From: Caenorhabditis remanei
Lineage: Eukaryota > Nematoda > Chromadorea > Rhabditida > Rhabditidae
Direction of reading: 5' to 3'
Length of the DNA stretch: 64,000 bases
NCBI RefSeq assembly: GCF_010183535.1
Contig: NC_071332.1
Span: 5,952,001-6,016,000, forward strand
In this document: positions 35,901-46,980 of the stretch, one piece after another
How positions within the stretch are numbered: the stretch's first letter is position 1
Layout: each line of letters opens with the position of its first letter
Translations under genes and position numbers: made by a program
The notes under the pieces: generated by a model
Seen by the model: only the letters and a program-made list of their open reading frames with translations
The model's database searches: none
Told to the model about the DNA's origin: nothing

Positions 35901-36675
35901 ACCTGGAGAGATCTTCAACACTTGACCGTCTTGACTTCCAGCCGTAACTCTCTTTTCGATGGACGATGCCGTGAACTCCCATCCCTCGGAATCAAGGACA
36001 ACCACAGAGATTCTCATGGAAACTGCTCTCATTTCGAGTGGCAAATGAACGGAGTCGGACTCGAGTACAACCATCTCTTCGGATTCGGAGTTTTGGATGC
36101 TGCTGAAATGGTTATGTTGGCTATGGCATGGAAGACCGCCCCACCACGTTATCACTGCACTGCTGGACTTATTGACACTCCACAGTAAGTTTTAATTCAC
36201 TTTTAAAGATATAAATCATTATTTTTCCAGTGAGATCCCTGCCGATGGAAACCTGATCCTCGAAATCGAGACCGATGGATGCGTTGGAACCCAATACGAA
36301 GTCCGTTACCTGGAACACGTTCAAGCCGTTGTCTCATTCAACTCGACTCGTCGTGGAGACACCACTCTCTACCTGATCTCTCCAATGGGAACCCGCACCA
36401 TGATTCTCTCCAGAAGACCAAAGGATGACGACTCGAAGGACGGATTCACCAACTGGCCATTCATGACCACCCACACCTGGGGAGAGAACCCAACCGGAAA
36501 GTGGACCCTCGTCGCCAGATTCCAAGGACCAGGAGATCATGCTGGAACCCTGAAGAAGTTCGAGTTGATGTTGCACGGAACACGCGAGGCCCCCTACAAC
36601 CTTATCGAGCCAATCGTTGGCCAGACCAACAAGAAGCTCGACACTGTTCAGAAAGCCCACAAACGAAGCCACTAA
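32927..36675 (+). CDS. egl-3: Prohormone convertase 2 (neuropeptide precursor processing protease)
   Basis: Six exons (32927-33202, 33957-34097, 34460-34513, 34566-34658, 35235-36184, 36231-36675) give 652 residues. A signal peptide and pro-domain are followed by an autoprocessing site RTKR-G (about residue 110). The subtilisin-type catalytic domain has Asp (IMDDGVD, about 174), His (NSHGTRC, about 215) and Ser (SGTSAAAPEAAG, about 390). The oxyanion position reads WASGDGG, the Asp that distinguishes PC2 from all other convertases (Asn). A P domain with RRGDT follows. EGL-3 cleaves neuropeptide precursors at dibasic sites in dense-core vesicles, assisted by 7B2. The sequence matches C. elegans EGL-3 over nearly its whole length as I remember it. 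Codon use is strongly biased (GGA, CCA), typical of a conserved, well-expressed worm gene. The start follows an acceptor (CATTCCAG) consistent with trans-splicing or a 5' exon. Confidence 0.97.
33305..33660. repeat. Hairpin repeat family 1 in egl-3 intron 1
   Basis: Two hairpin units. Each has a forward arm (CTCCAAAACTGTAATAGCTA / CTCAAAAACTAAAAGAGATA ending near CAAAAAG) and, 30-40 bp later, a reverse arm (ACTTTTTGATAACTGTGCTA / AACTTTTTGACAACTACTCT). A GAGAGTGTAGAGACTTCTCT palindrome lies just before. Confidence 0.65.
34845..35170. repeat. Hairpin repeat family 1 in egl-3 intron 4
   Basis: A palindrome (GAGAGTGTGCAGAGAAGTCA ... CTAGCTTCTCTGCCGTCTC) is followed by cores CTCAAAAGCAAAAAGATTTG (34936) and CTCAAAAGTTAAAAAGCTGT (35053). 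A reverse arm (ACAAGTTTTTGCTAGCATTG) ends near 35160. Confidence 0.6.
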
Positions 36676-39600
36676 TTCTTGTACAATTCTCCCTTTTCCC
36701 CCTCTCTTCTTCTTTCTTCCATTTTCTCTTCTCTAAATTAGTTAAAAATGAAACAGATCATCGATATCATCCCAGTCGACCCTCCCATCCGGTGATCCGT
36801 ATTGTTATAGTCGCTTCCGGGTGCCGCATTCAAAAGATTTACAGATTTCTATTTTGTAAGTATATTCCATCTAAAGTTGTCGTCCCACCCCTTTTCCCCC
36901 GTCTATTTCTTCTCTTTCCCTTCATATTTTATTGTCAGTTTTCGACCCGATCATCACATCACAATTGTTAAATGAGCTGAGCCACACACACACACAAAAA
37001 AATAACGACAGACACAAACACACCATCCAAAAAAAATCCATCATCATCTAGAAAGAATAACGAAAAGAGCCCTTTTGTCTTCTAATCATCATTTTCTTTT
37101 TCACTCAACATCCATTCATTCGCAATGCAATCCCCCTGCGCGTGCACAAGTCGAACCATCCCATCCCCCAAATCAACAACAACCCACAATAAATCGTTCG
37201 GAATTGTTATTAAATAATGCAAATAGTTTGAAAAAGAAGGCTTTTTGTCTGCTTCTTCTCAACATGATTCATCGTTCTTTTTTTAGAGAATTGGAATTCA
37301 TCAGACCACATTTATTTAAGAATGACGCTATCTGGAGACCCGGTACCAGGTGCAAAGGTCGGGAGACAGAAATTCTAATGTGCAATTTTTGTTGGATACA
37401 TCTGTTGGATGGTAACAGAGGGTGTCTGGTAGGAAACACGTGCTGGGGCCGTTTGAAAAATCCAATTTCTGCAGCTGGACAGCTTCAAAACCAGTTGCTT
37501 GTTTTCTGTTCCCAGACTGCTCAAACCGTATATAATGAAATAGTCTTGTGTCTTTTCTGGATTTATTAAAAGTATCAAAGCTTTCGTAAGATAATCATTT
37601 GAAAATACCATCAGATGTAGGTGAATTTTAATGCTAAAAACTGAAAATAGATTCTGAATTTGAAGATCTTCAGTTTTCCAAAGAACCCTGTCATTCCCAA
37701 AAGGTGCGAGTAACAAAATTCTACTTGAGAGCGATACTATACCGCCCAAACAGTTACCAACTTTTGTTATTCCCTCGAGAACGTATCATAGTTTCATGTT
37801 ATAAATCTTGCAATGAGGGTAGATTCGAGTGGGATATTACTTCACTGATTCATAACTTGTGCCATAGGTCTCATCCCATGAAGTTGTCATCTATGGCGAA
37901 CAAATTCTAGATGTAATCTACATAAAGTTTTCAATTTGACTCTGATGTCTCCTACATTATTTTGGATCTTACTGTAATTTCAAATGGATATTCCTAACAG
38001 ACCTTTCCCTTTCTTGTTGTGGTGTCTCGAAAAACTCAAAATTTCGATTCAGAATCCTTGCTGTTATTGTTAAAACTTTCTAAAGAATTCCATCAAAGTT
38101 TAACAAGAAGTTGCACAATTGTGAGTTGGCTCTTTCAGCTTTTTTGCTATAATAATTTCGATTTAAAAGCGGCCTCAAATTGGAGTAAAATGTGTTAAAG
38201 TCGTCACCTTGACCTCCGAGATTTTACGATTTTGTTTATTATTTACTTGTTTTTTTCCCTAGAGCAGACATATATTGTCACATGTAGGCATTTTCACACT
38301 TTTTATCACAGTTTTGGTAAATAAATATATTCAAAAAAGGTACTTAAAATTGTTTTCAATAGAATTGTACAGTAAAGATCAAAATGATTCAGCATTTATA
38401 AAACAGTGGAGTTAGGCGAAGATTGGAACTTTGTTATGATTAGAGCGCACTTACCACCCTCCTTTCTCTCAAATACATAATGAAAAACCATTTTTCTAGA
38501 TGTTTCAACCATTCTTGTTTATAAAAATAACTTCCTACTTCCTTGTTTCACTTTTCAAAACTATCAAACCATTTGTTTTCATTCCCTCTATCAATTTCTA
38601 GTTCTTCCAACCCCACCCCATTTGATTTTTGTCCAAAAAAGGATGACCGAATCCATCTCTCTTTCCATGCCATCAGTAGTCGTCAGACGAAATGATACGC
38701 CGTCTATTTGTCCCTCGTTTTCTCTTTCTCTACAACAACGGCATTATCACATTTGTATACAGACACACGGAGAAAAATGATCATTTCAATTCTTCCTGTA
38801 TTTTCTTATTTCTTCTAGTTCTTCCTACTTTTTTCCGTCTCATACGAATGATTTCATTCCTTCCTTCTTTCATTCAAAAACTTCATTCATTCAAAACGAA
38901 CACACCTTCTCTCACTTTTTTGACATTTTCTGTCAATTCCACCCTGGCAAATTGCCAATTACCTCCATTAGTCACATCCATAAATCGTCTTTTCCTCTTC
39001 ATATCTATCTCCTCACTCAATAAAATCTTCATTGATCAACCCCTCATATGATATCATCTTTTCCTCCCGGGTATCATCTTTTCTTTTGAATTTTGTTAAT
39101 TCGAACTTCTTCGTCAAACTAATTATAAGGACAAATAGTTCCACATAGTCAGAATAATTGTTTTTTCAACCGCCGACCGAAAAACACGAAATGACTAGAA
39201 TCCTGCCAAACAAAACATATTAATCCGTCTATCTACATGTTTGTTTGATTCTCTTTTTTTTCGTATTTACTTTGCTTCTAGTAGTAAACGAGACTGTTGT
39301 TTTTAGGAAAATTGAAACGCAGGTTTTTGATTTGGAAGAACATTTTGAAATTGAGGAAGAAAAGTTAGATAGAGAAGAAGAGTAGTTTTGCGGGTTATCT
39401 TTTGAAAATGTTCACAAAAAACCTATTCAGAAAGTGAGCTCTCTATTAGCACCCACCTCTTCTTACAAGCACGGGTCATCGAAAACGAGAGAGTATCGAA
39501 GAGAGACGCAGAGTTTTTTTTTCTCGCATCGGCACAGATTTTCACAGTTTTTCCTCAATCTTCGCATTTTTTTAAAAATATTTTTTCTTTGTAAAACTGC

Positions 39601-40274
39601 TAAAAATAGTAAAAATAGACAAAAAAAGTTTGGAAATTCTCTAATATCAAGAGAAAAATCTCCAAGAATTTCCATTTTTCAAAGAAAATTACTTTTAAAT
39701 ATTTATTCGAAAACATTTTGAATCGATTTTAGCATTTTTATTCCGAAAACCGGTCCGGAAAAACTGTCAACACCGGTAAAATGCTGGGTGATTCAACTCT
39801 CTGCAGCCACTACAGTAACCAACTCTCTTCTGTATTCCGCATCTGAAAAACGCAAAAGTTTCCGAAAACACTTCACGTTTAAAACATTTTTCACGTGACT
39901 TTTTCAAAAGATGAACTAAGAAAAGGTTTCATACGTTCACGTATCGCCACGTGGCTGCCACAACAGGAAAAAAATAAAATTGAAAAAAAACATTTGTCAT
40001 TCACTTTTTTCTCTCTTTCTCCCTCCCTTTTCCCCTGTATTTCTCCAGTTTCCAAAAAAATTCAAACATCCAAAAATTCATATCTATTCCAAAAAAGTTC
40101 CTGTAGTGGGTGTCAGTCACCTCTCCATCCACTTTACATACAATACACAATTCCCAGTAATTTGCATATTCTCTTTCGAGTTCCGTGCGAAAATGTGTTG
40201 AGTCTCCGTGTCGATTTCCTCTTTGCCACCGTTCTCGCCTTCAAAAACTTCCTTGATTTTACAGTAATTCCATC
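36676..40274. other. egl-3 3' UTR, intergenic DNA and transporter upstream region
   Basis: No further gene supported. A CA-rich run occurs near 36990 and pyrimidine-rich blocks at 38790-39060. The segment 39188-39950 is the source (or sister) of a copy at 46573-46980 and so was part of the duplicated block. Confidence 0.5.
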
Positions 40275-43155
40275 ATGGATTACCCTTACCCTGAGAAGAA
40301 GGTGGAAGTGAGGAAGCAAACGGCTCAACGACCGTTTCTCAGAGCGAGAGATACACCTCCGCTCGCAATTGCTCTTCTTTATGGATTCCAGCAAGTGATG
40401 GTCTGCGTCTCCGCATTGCTTACAGTACCCATCATTATGGCTGATTCGTTGTGTCCAGGAGAGGATATTGGTGAGTTGTTCGTTTTTTTTGTTGGGAGCA
40501 CACAAGGCTTGGTTTCATTTTTTTCGAGCTTTTTTTTCGAAAAGTTTCACAAAGTATCAGCAAAGTTCATATAGAAGCTGTCCTCAAAAATAATAAAAAT
40601 ATGAGAGATAGAGAGACAGAACTCGCAGAGAAATCAAACACTCTCTTTTCACTGTTGAAATTTCATTGAATTATATTTGACAGCTCATATCTCAAAAACT
40701 CTGAGAGCTATAAAAAAGTTGTCAACTAGGAAATCGTTTATCAAATCTTGTTGGTGGTTTTTGCAGTTAACAACTTTTTAGAGACTCTTGTGGTTTTTGA
40801 GATATGCAGATTCAAAGAGCGCACCGCAACCCTCTTGTTCCTGTCTTCTCTTTTCCAGCTAGCTCGTCTTGAGATCATAATAACTCAAAAACTATAAGTG
40901 ATATCGAAAAGTTGACAACTTCAAATTTTTAAATTAACTTCTGATACTTATTTTTGTAATTAATAACTTTTATATAGTACTTGTATTTTTCGAGTTATGT
41001 GTCTTCAAAAAACGCATCGCGAATCTTAAGTGATAATGTCCTGTCACAGTTCTCTCGGTTTGATATTGTCATATTTCAAAAACTATGAAAGTTGATTGAA
41101 AGCTGTTAACTATATAATTGTAAATCAAGTTTCGTTGATGCTTTTTGACAACTTTTGAATAGCTTTTTTCATTTTCGAGATACGTGGCCTAAAAGATTAG
41201 TTACCAGAAAACTGAGAGAATGAGAAGGCGCAGAAAAGCTAGATTTTCTGAATAATTTTCTCAAACCTCAAAATATTTCAAAGTGAAAAGCAATTCTGTT
41301 AGTTTAAAATTCTTCTTTTGAAAAGTACAAATTTCGAAAAGTATTATCTTTAATTAGCTTTTTTCAGCCAAACTCCGCCAAGTACTCATCAGCTCCACAT
41401 TTGTCAGCAGTGGAATTTCAACAATCATCCAGACACTCTTCGGAATGAGGTATCCAAATTTTTTGTTCTAATCATAGATTACAAATCAATTTTCAGGCTA
41501 GCTCTTCTCCAAGGAACAGCCTTCGCTTACGTCCCATCAGTCCAAGGATTCATGAGCCTTCCCGAAAATCTATGCAATGCCACCGAGCACGACCACGTGG
41601 ATCCCTCTGTATACTATGCAAAACTGTGCATTCTTCAAGGATGTCTGATGGCGTCATCTCTGATTCCAATGTTCATCGGATGTACTGGACTAGTTGGAAT
41701 GCTCACAAAGTTTATTGGACCATTGACAGTGAGTTTAATTTTTCCTAATTCTATTCTGAATCCTTTTTCCAGGTATCTCCACTGATGCTCCTTCTGGCTT
41801 TCAGTCAAACTGATTTGATGGTCACCCATATCAGCAAGCACTGGGTTGCTATTGTTCAAGCGGTCACTCTATTCGCCACAATTCTCTACCTTGCTGAAGT
41901 GAAAGTCCCAGTTCCTGGAATCAAAGATCGCAAATTCCATTGGTACAAAGTGAATATATTCGGACAATATCCAGTAAGCACTCTTTCCTTTTCATATCCA
42001 AATTTATTTTATTTATTTCAGTACCTCATCGCCATCTGCACCTCCTGGTTGTTCTGCATCGTTCTCACTGTTTTCGATTTGACTCCACCAGGGAGTGCTG
42101 CTCGTGTCGACAAGAACATCTCCCTTCAAGTCATCGAAAGTGCTTCTTGGCTCGAAGTACCGTACCCAGGGAAATTCGGAGCTCCACAATTCAACCTTGG
42201 CCTCTTCTTGCTCTTTTGTCTTTCCGCCATGACATCAGTATTCGAATCTGTTGGTGATTATCATGCAGCTGCCAGAGTCTCAGAAGAGCGTCCACCACCA
42301 AGTCATGCTATCAACAGAGGAATTCTCGCAGAAGGAATCGGATCCTTGATCTCAGGACTTCTTGGTCCAGGTGTTGGAATGACCACTCACACCGAAAACA
42401 TCGGAGTGATTGGAGTAACTCGAGTGGCATCCAGATGGACGATGGTTATGGCTGGCCTCTTCCTCATCGTTCTCGGACTTCTCACCAAGATCGGAGCCCT
42501 TCTCTCCACCATTCCTGATCCTCTTGTCGGTGGAGTTCTCGCTTCTTCAATGGCAATGGTAGTCGGAGTTGCAGTTTCAAATCTTCAAACAGTCGACATG
42601 GCTCTTTCTCGTAATATGGGTGTCTTCGGATTCTCGATGATGTTTGGTATGATCGTGCCAAAGTATTTCACAAAGTTCCCAGTGGCAACAGGATGGTCAT
42701 GGGCCAATGATATTCTCAATGTGTTGCTCCAGATGCCAATGTTCGTTGGAGCGCTGTGTGCTTGTATCCTGGATAACACTATCGGAGGTAAGGCTTGGAA
42801 AATTAGGAGCCTTGTTGAATTTGCTCCGCCTATCTTTGCGATGTAGAAGTTGTAGTTACTGCGAAAGTGGGAGGAGATTATGTTCCAAGATTTTCTACCT
42901 AAATAGAATATTTTAATAAACATATTGTCCTGCTCTCTGATCACCAGCTCTATGTTTCCAGGTGCAACACGAGAACAGCGAGGCCTCCGACCACGAGGAG
43001 AAATCTACGAAGGCGGAATCGACGAGTGCACCTACAGCTATCCGAAATGGGTGATGAACATCTTGAACCGTATTCCTGGAGTTCAATACATCCCGTGTAT
43101 GCCAAAAGAAAAGAAGGGAACGAATCGTGTGAGCGGAGAGGAGATTCGTCTTTAA
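40275..43155 (+). CDS. NAT/SVCT family nucleobase-ascorbate transporter
   Basis: Six exons (40275-40470, 41368-41449, 41497-41728, 41773-41973, 42022-42787, 42962-43155) give 556 residues. The multi-pass membrane protein opens with the SVCT-type segment PPLAIALLYGFQQVMVC. The NAT signature ENIGVIGVTRV lies at about residues 362-372, and QTVDMALSRNMGVFGFSMMFG follows. The family moves ascorbate or nucleobases across the plasma membrane with Na+ or H+; substrate here is unknown. The C. elegans counterpart is, from memory, C51E3.6 next to egl-3. Intron 1 (about 900 bp) is filled with repeat-family-1 hairpins. The last exon and 3' UTR were duplicated downstream. The gene is intact, with all splice sites canonical. 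Confidence 0.93.
40600..41250. repeat. Three hairpin repeat family 1 units in the transporter intron
   Basis: Units at about 40686-40805, 40880-41000 and 41070-41190. Each has a forward arm like CTCAAAAACTCTGAGAGCTA followed by a reverse arm like CTCTTGTGGTTTTTGAGATA, with loops of 30-40 bp. The first is the clearest. A GAGAGACAGAACTCGCAGAG block precedes and a GGCGCAGAAAAGCTAGA block follows. Confidence 0.7.
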
Positions 43156-43753
43156 AATCTTCAATTTTTTATCCTTTTTGTATTGCCAATTATCTTATTC
43201 ATATTTTGTATTATTGCCTATTTATAAGCCATTTGATTTGGATACTTTAATAATTTTGTGTGCGCATAACAAAACAAAAAATCAAAAATGTCAAGTTTTT
43301 CCTATTGCTGTTGAACTAAAAAAGTGAATTTTCTCATAAATTTTTCTTCTTTATACATTGTTTCCGCTCCACTTTCCCTTCTTTTTGTTTTATTAAAAAC
43401 ACCTTTCCTCTCATTCTTTTCTTCATTTTTGAGGAAAATTATGGTTTTCGAAGGAAGTTTCCGAAATTGTGATTATTTTGCACTGGAAAAAATTTCGCAC
43501 TGAAAATTTTATCTTGCAAAGTTACAGTATGAATAATAAGGGTGAATAGTACTTTGTCGGGTTTGAAATAATCATGAGATGTACAAATAGGAAAGTCAAA
43601 TTTTTGTAAAATGCAGGATTGCGTAAACAAGATAAGTGATTATAAATTACAACGAAATGCAATAGAAAACAAAGAAGAAATGAATGAAAGTTGTACCAAA
43701 TCTGATTGAACTGAATTGGTTTCTTCAGAAACTACTGTAAAATCGTCTGCGTT

Positions 43754-45174
43754 TTAGACCTCGTTCAATGAAAATTTTGTGTATGATGGTGAATTGCGTT
43801 CAGCTTCACAACTTACCCAAAACATTCCAATGTGATTGTTTTGGACTAAAAATTCACCAATTGTTCCATCCGGACGACGTAGGCAATAGTGAATAATACG
43901 TTTGACTCCATCATTATCCTCATATATTTTTTCTTCCCGATGGACTTGAAGATTAGAATTTCTGTAAAATTATAGTTTCAGGGTAAGAGTGTCAAACGGA
44001 CAGCCGCGGATTAACTAAATGTACAGAATTTCTGCACATCGATCTTCTGGTCTTGTACAAGTTCGCCTGAAGAAGCAAACATTTTCGATGGCTGGGAACT
44101 CCGATATATAATTGCCCCAGAGCCTGTTTGCCAGCATTGTTTCAGAGTGAAAAAAACACCATACCTTTCCATGAGTCTTAATGAATCGAAACATTCATCA
44201 ATATCAATATCTTCACAATAATCTGTTATTATCATTTTCCATGGTGGTATCCATCCATCGTTCCAACTTTCGATAAACCATTTGAAATGAGTTTTGTTTA
44301 AAATTGAATTTGATAGACGAATAATAGATGATTTACATTTGAGGATCTGTTCAAAAATAATCCAATGAGAGTGATGAGCTTCAAAATAAATTGGATTGCG
44401 TTGCATATAAATAGGGTTGAATTTGAACTCCGGAGTAGGTTCCAATAGGAGCTGGAGCTTGTATCGAGCTTCTTGGCGGCAGAGAATTGAATCAACGACT
44501 TTATCATCTTCTGGTGTATTCAAACGCTTTCCAACCAATCTCAATGATTCTACAGCTCGTTCCGTTCCACGATTACGACAATAAAACTCAATAATGTCTT
44601 CGTTTTCCACTCTTGTGAATTCTTGGAAATGTAGTTCAATAGTGAGCAATGGCACGTTGAAAACATCAGATAGGTGGAGGATGAATGTGTACATAGTTGC
44701 CGTTTGACCTTCTTGTGACGTGAATAACTGGATAGACATCTCGGATATTGATTCGTTTTCCATTGGTACCCAGTTAAGTATAGGCACTTCTATGTAACCA
44801 GGTTTTGGGCTTTTTTGTTCGTTTTTTGGAAACATTGAAAGAAACTTTTGTAGAAAATTTCTTCGAGGTGGAGTGCTTATTTTGAAAACCCATTCAGTTT
44901 TCGGGTAATAATCAAACTTCAAACGAATCTCATTATTGGATGAAAACTTCAATACGAATTCTCTTGTCGACTTATAACATTGTAGTTGACTCCGTGTTGA
45001 CTTACAGATCATTTTACTTTTCTTACTGCATAGTGAAATGGCAACTCTAAATTTAAAAATAAATGATTTGACATAATCTTATAATAAAACTCACAATTCA
45101 AATGGAGTTACCAATTTGAGAATTCGTTTCATAATAAGCATTGGTAGATGAAACAAAGGGAATTCAGAAGGCAT
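43754..45174 (-). CDS. F-box B family protein, copy 1
   Basis: Three complement exons (45095-45174, 44165-45046, 43754-43961) give 389 residues. The N-terminal F-box reads FPLFHLPMLIMKRILKLV then TPFELVAISLCSKKSK. The rest is the worm FBA_2-type domain, with LRLVGKRLNTPEDDKV, PPWKMIITDYCEDIDIDECF and the C-terminal RPDGTIGEFLVQNN. The exon 3 frame is confirmed by conservation in all three copies. Intron 2 is 203 bp and can be read through for about 50 codons before a stop, giving a possible alternative C-terminus. F-box B proteins are thought to be substrate adaptors of SKR/CUL-1 ubiquitin ligases and evolve quickly. The gene is convergent with the transporter. Confidence 0.85.
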
Positions 45175-45774
45175 TTCGTGTTGGTATTTGGTGGATGAGA
45201 GATGGAAGAGACTAGGAGGAAGAGGAGAGGATGGATTGAAGACAAAGAGGATTGGAGATGTTTGCATTCGATAGGTTTGTTGGTTTTGAGGTAATTGCTG
45301 GTTCATTAGAGAGAGTAACGAATAAGACAATAGTTCAAGTGAGACAGGTTTATTGGTCGAAGAGGTAGTAGAGATACATGATGATGGATAACTCGGGAGA
45401 AGCCACGAACAACGTGAATAATCATATTTATAGACCTTCATTGGAATGTGGGGCGGGGCATCAGTTGGAATGTGGGCGGGCATCAGTTGCTGCAGTTCTT
45501 AAAATTGCATGCTCTTCATGGTGAGAATCTTTTTAAAATTGTTTTGACGATTGCTTGCGAACCACCTCACAGTCGAACAGCATTTCTTTATTACGTTCGA
45601 GACCTAATCAAACCAGTTATGTCATTTTCAATAATTTTGAACTCTAAAATCACGCTTTGTCCAATTTGATTTCGTTCCGAGTAAGGCTTTCAAGGAAGTT
45701 GGTGGTTCTGAAAAAGTCGTCGTCGCCACGAACTTTTTGAAAACATAATACATCAATTTCGTACTAGAAAATCG
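45175..45774. other. Upstream region of F-box B copy 1
   Basis: An open minus-strand frame continues upstream of the F-box start to 45483, but it is low-complexity (Ser/Pro/Leu). It aligns only partly with the other copies, so it is treated as 5' UTR or promoter. Confidence 0.4.
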
Positions 45775-46382
45775 GGCTCTATTCCAGTTTAGATGTCCTT
45801 TGAAAACTTGAACGTCCCAAAAAACACTTGGACGTCCCTTAAAACACTTAGACGTCCCTTGAAACACTTAAACGTCCTTTCAAACATTTAAACGTCCTTT
45901 CGGTTCCGAATTATGTTCAAAAATGTTTAAACGTCCCGAAAAACATTTAGACGTCCCAAAATACGTTTCGACGTCCCACAAAATTTTGAGACGTCCCTTG
46001 AAGTCCGAAAATTTGGTTTTAAATAATTAAACGTGCTAAAAAACATTTGGACGTCCTAAAAAACATTTAAACGCCCCAAAAAAGTTTAGACGTCCCTTCA
46101 ACACTAAAAGTCACTGAAAGTGCTCAAGGGACGTCTAAATATTTTTTGGGACGTCTAAATCTTCAGAACTATGTTTTGGGATTTCAAGGGACGTCTAAAC
46201 ATTTTATGGGACGTTTAAACGTTTTTTGGGACGTCTAAACTTTTGAAAGGACATTTAAAAAAAATTAGAGTTTGAAAGGACGTTTAAGTGTTTCAAGGGA
46301 CGTCTAAGTGTTTTAAAGGACGTTTAAGTGTTTTTTGGGACGTTTGAGTTTTTAAAGGACATCTAAACTGGAATAGAGCCGA
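45775..46382. mobile_element. Foldback element made of 20-bp repeats
   Basis: Termini are inverted repeats: GGCTCTATTCCAGTTTAGAT at the left, ATCTAAACTGGAATAGAGCC at the right. The left arm repeats a unit of the type ACGTCCCxxAAAACATTTAG every 20 bp (45809, 45831, 45851, 45871, 45891 and on). The right arm repeats the reverse complement (GGGACGTCTAAAC...), turning over near 46110. The whole can fold into a roughly 300-bp-stem hairpin. It has no coding capacity. It lies at the boundary of the duplicated segments. Confidence 0.8.
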
Positions 46383-46421
46383 AAATCGAAATAAAATCTC
46401 CACTCTCATTAATCTTATTTC

Positions 46422-46611
46422 AGGAAAAAGTCCGATCGCTGGCTACAACGTCCTCATGACTCGACTTTTCATCAAAGCAAACATGCCAAAAGTCGAAGAG
46501 TTCGCCCACTATCACTCCATCGTCGTCGCAACGATCAAAGGGCTCGTTCAACTCTGGTTCCCGCTTCTCAAAATGACTAGAATCCTGTCAAACAAAACAT
46601 ATTAATCCGTC
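46422..46611 (+). pseudogene. Orphan coding-like exon fragment
   Basis: After an ATCTTATTTCAG acceptor (ending about 46423) an open frame runs GKSPIAGYNVLMTRLFIKAN, then PKVEEFAHYHS and KGLVQLWFPLL, about 50 residues with balanced codon use. It then crosses into the duplicated sequence that also occurs at 39188 and stops. Its parent gene is not in the window and the family is not recognised. It looks like the last exon of some gene carried in by a rearrangement. Confidence 0.45.
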
Positions 46612-46980
46612 TATATACATGTTTGCTTGATTCTTTTTTTCGTATTTACTTTGCTTCTAGTAGTAAACGAGACTGTTGTTTTCATGAACATTGAAACACA
46701 GGTTTTTGATTTGGGAGAACATTTTGGAATTGAGGAAAAAAAGTTTGAGTTGATCGAGAGGAAGGGTAGTTTTGCGAGTTATCTTTTGAAAATGTTAACA
46801 AAAAACCTATTCAGAAAAATGGGCTCTCTACACCCACCTCTTCTTCCAAGTAATTGAAAACAACAAGACTAGAAACAACAAAAAAGTTTCGGAAAACTCT
46901 TCACGTTTTAAATATTTTCTACGTGACCTTTTGAAAATTCAAGAACTGAAAAAAAGTTTCACGCGTTTACGTATCGCCAT
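46573..46980 (+). repeat. Duplicate of the transporter upstream region
   Basis: It matches 39188-39950 (for example ATGACTAGAATCCTG.CAAAC at 39191 and 46573, and GAGACTGTTGTTTT at 39289 and 46668), with an internal deletion. It runs directly into transporter exon 5 sequence at 46980. Confidence 0.75.

Noticed and set aside
45178..45483. Extension of the F-box B copy 1 frame upstream of its MPSEF start
   Set aside because: Low-complexity Ser/Pro sequence not conserved as a frame in copies 2 and 3; family proteins begin at the F-box.
46627..46857. 76-residue frame in the duplicated upstream block
   Set aside because: The corresponding frame at 39251-39385 is interrupted, so it is not conserved between copies; treated as non-coding duplicate.
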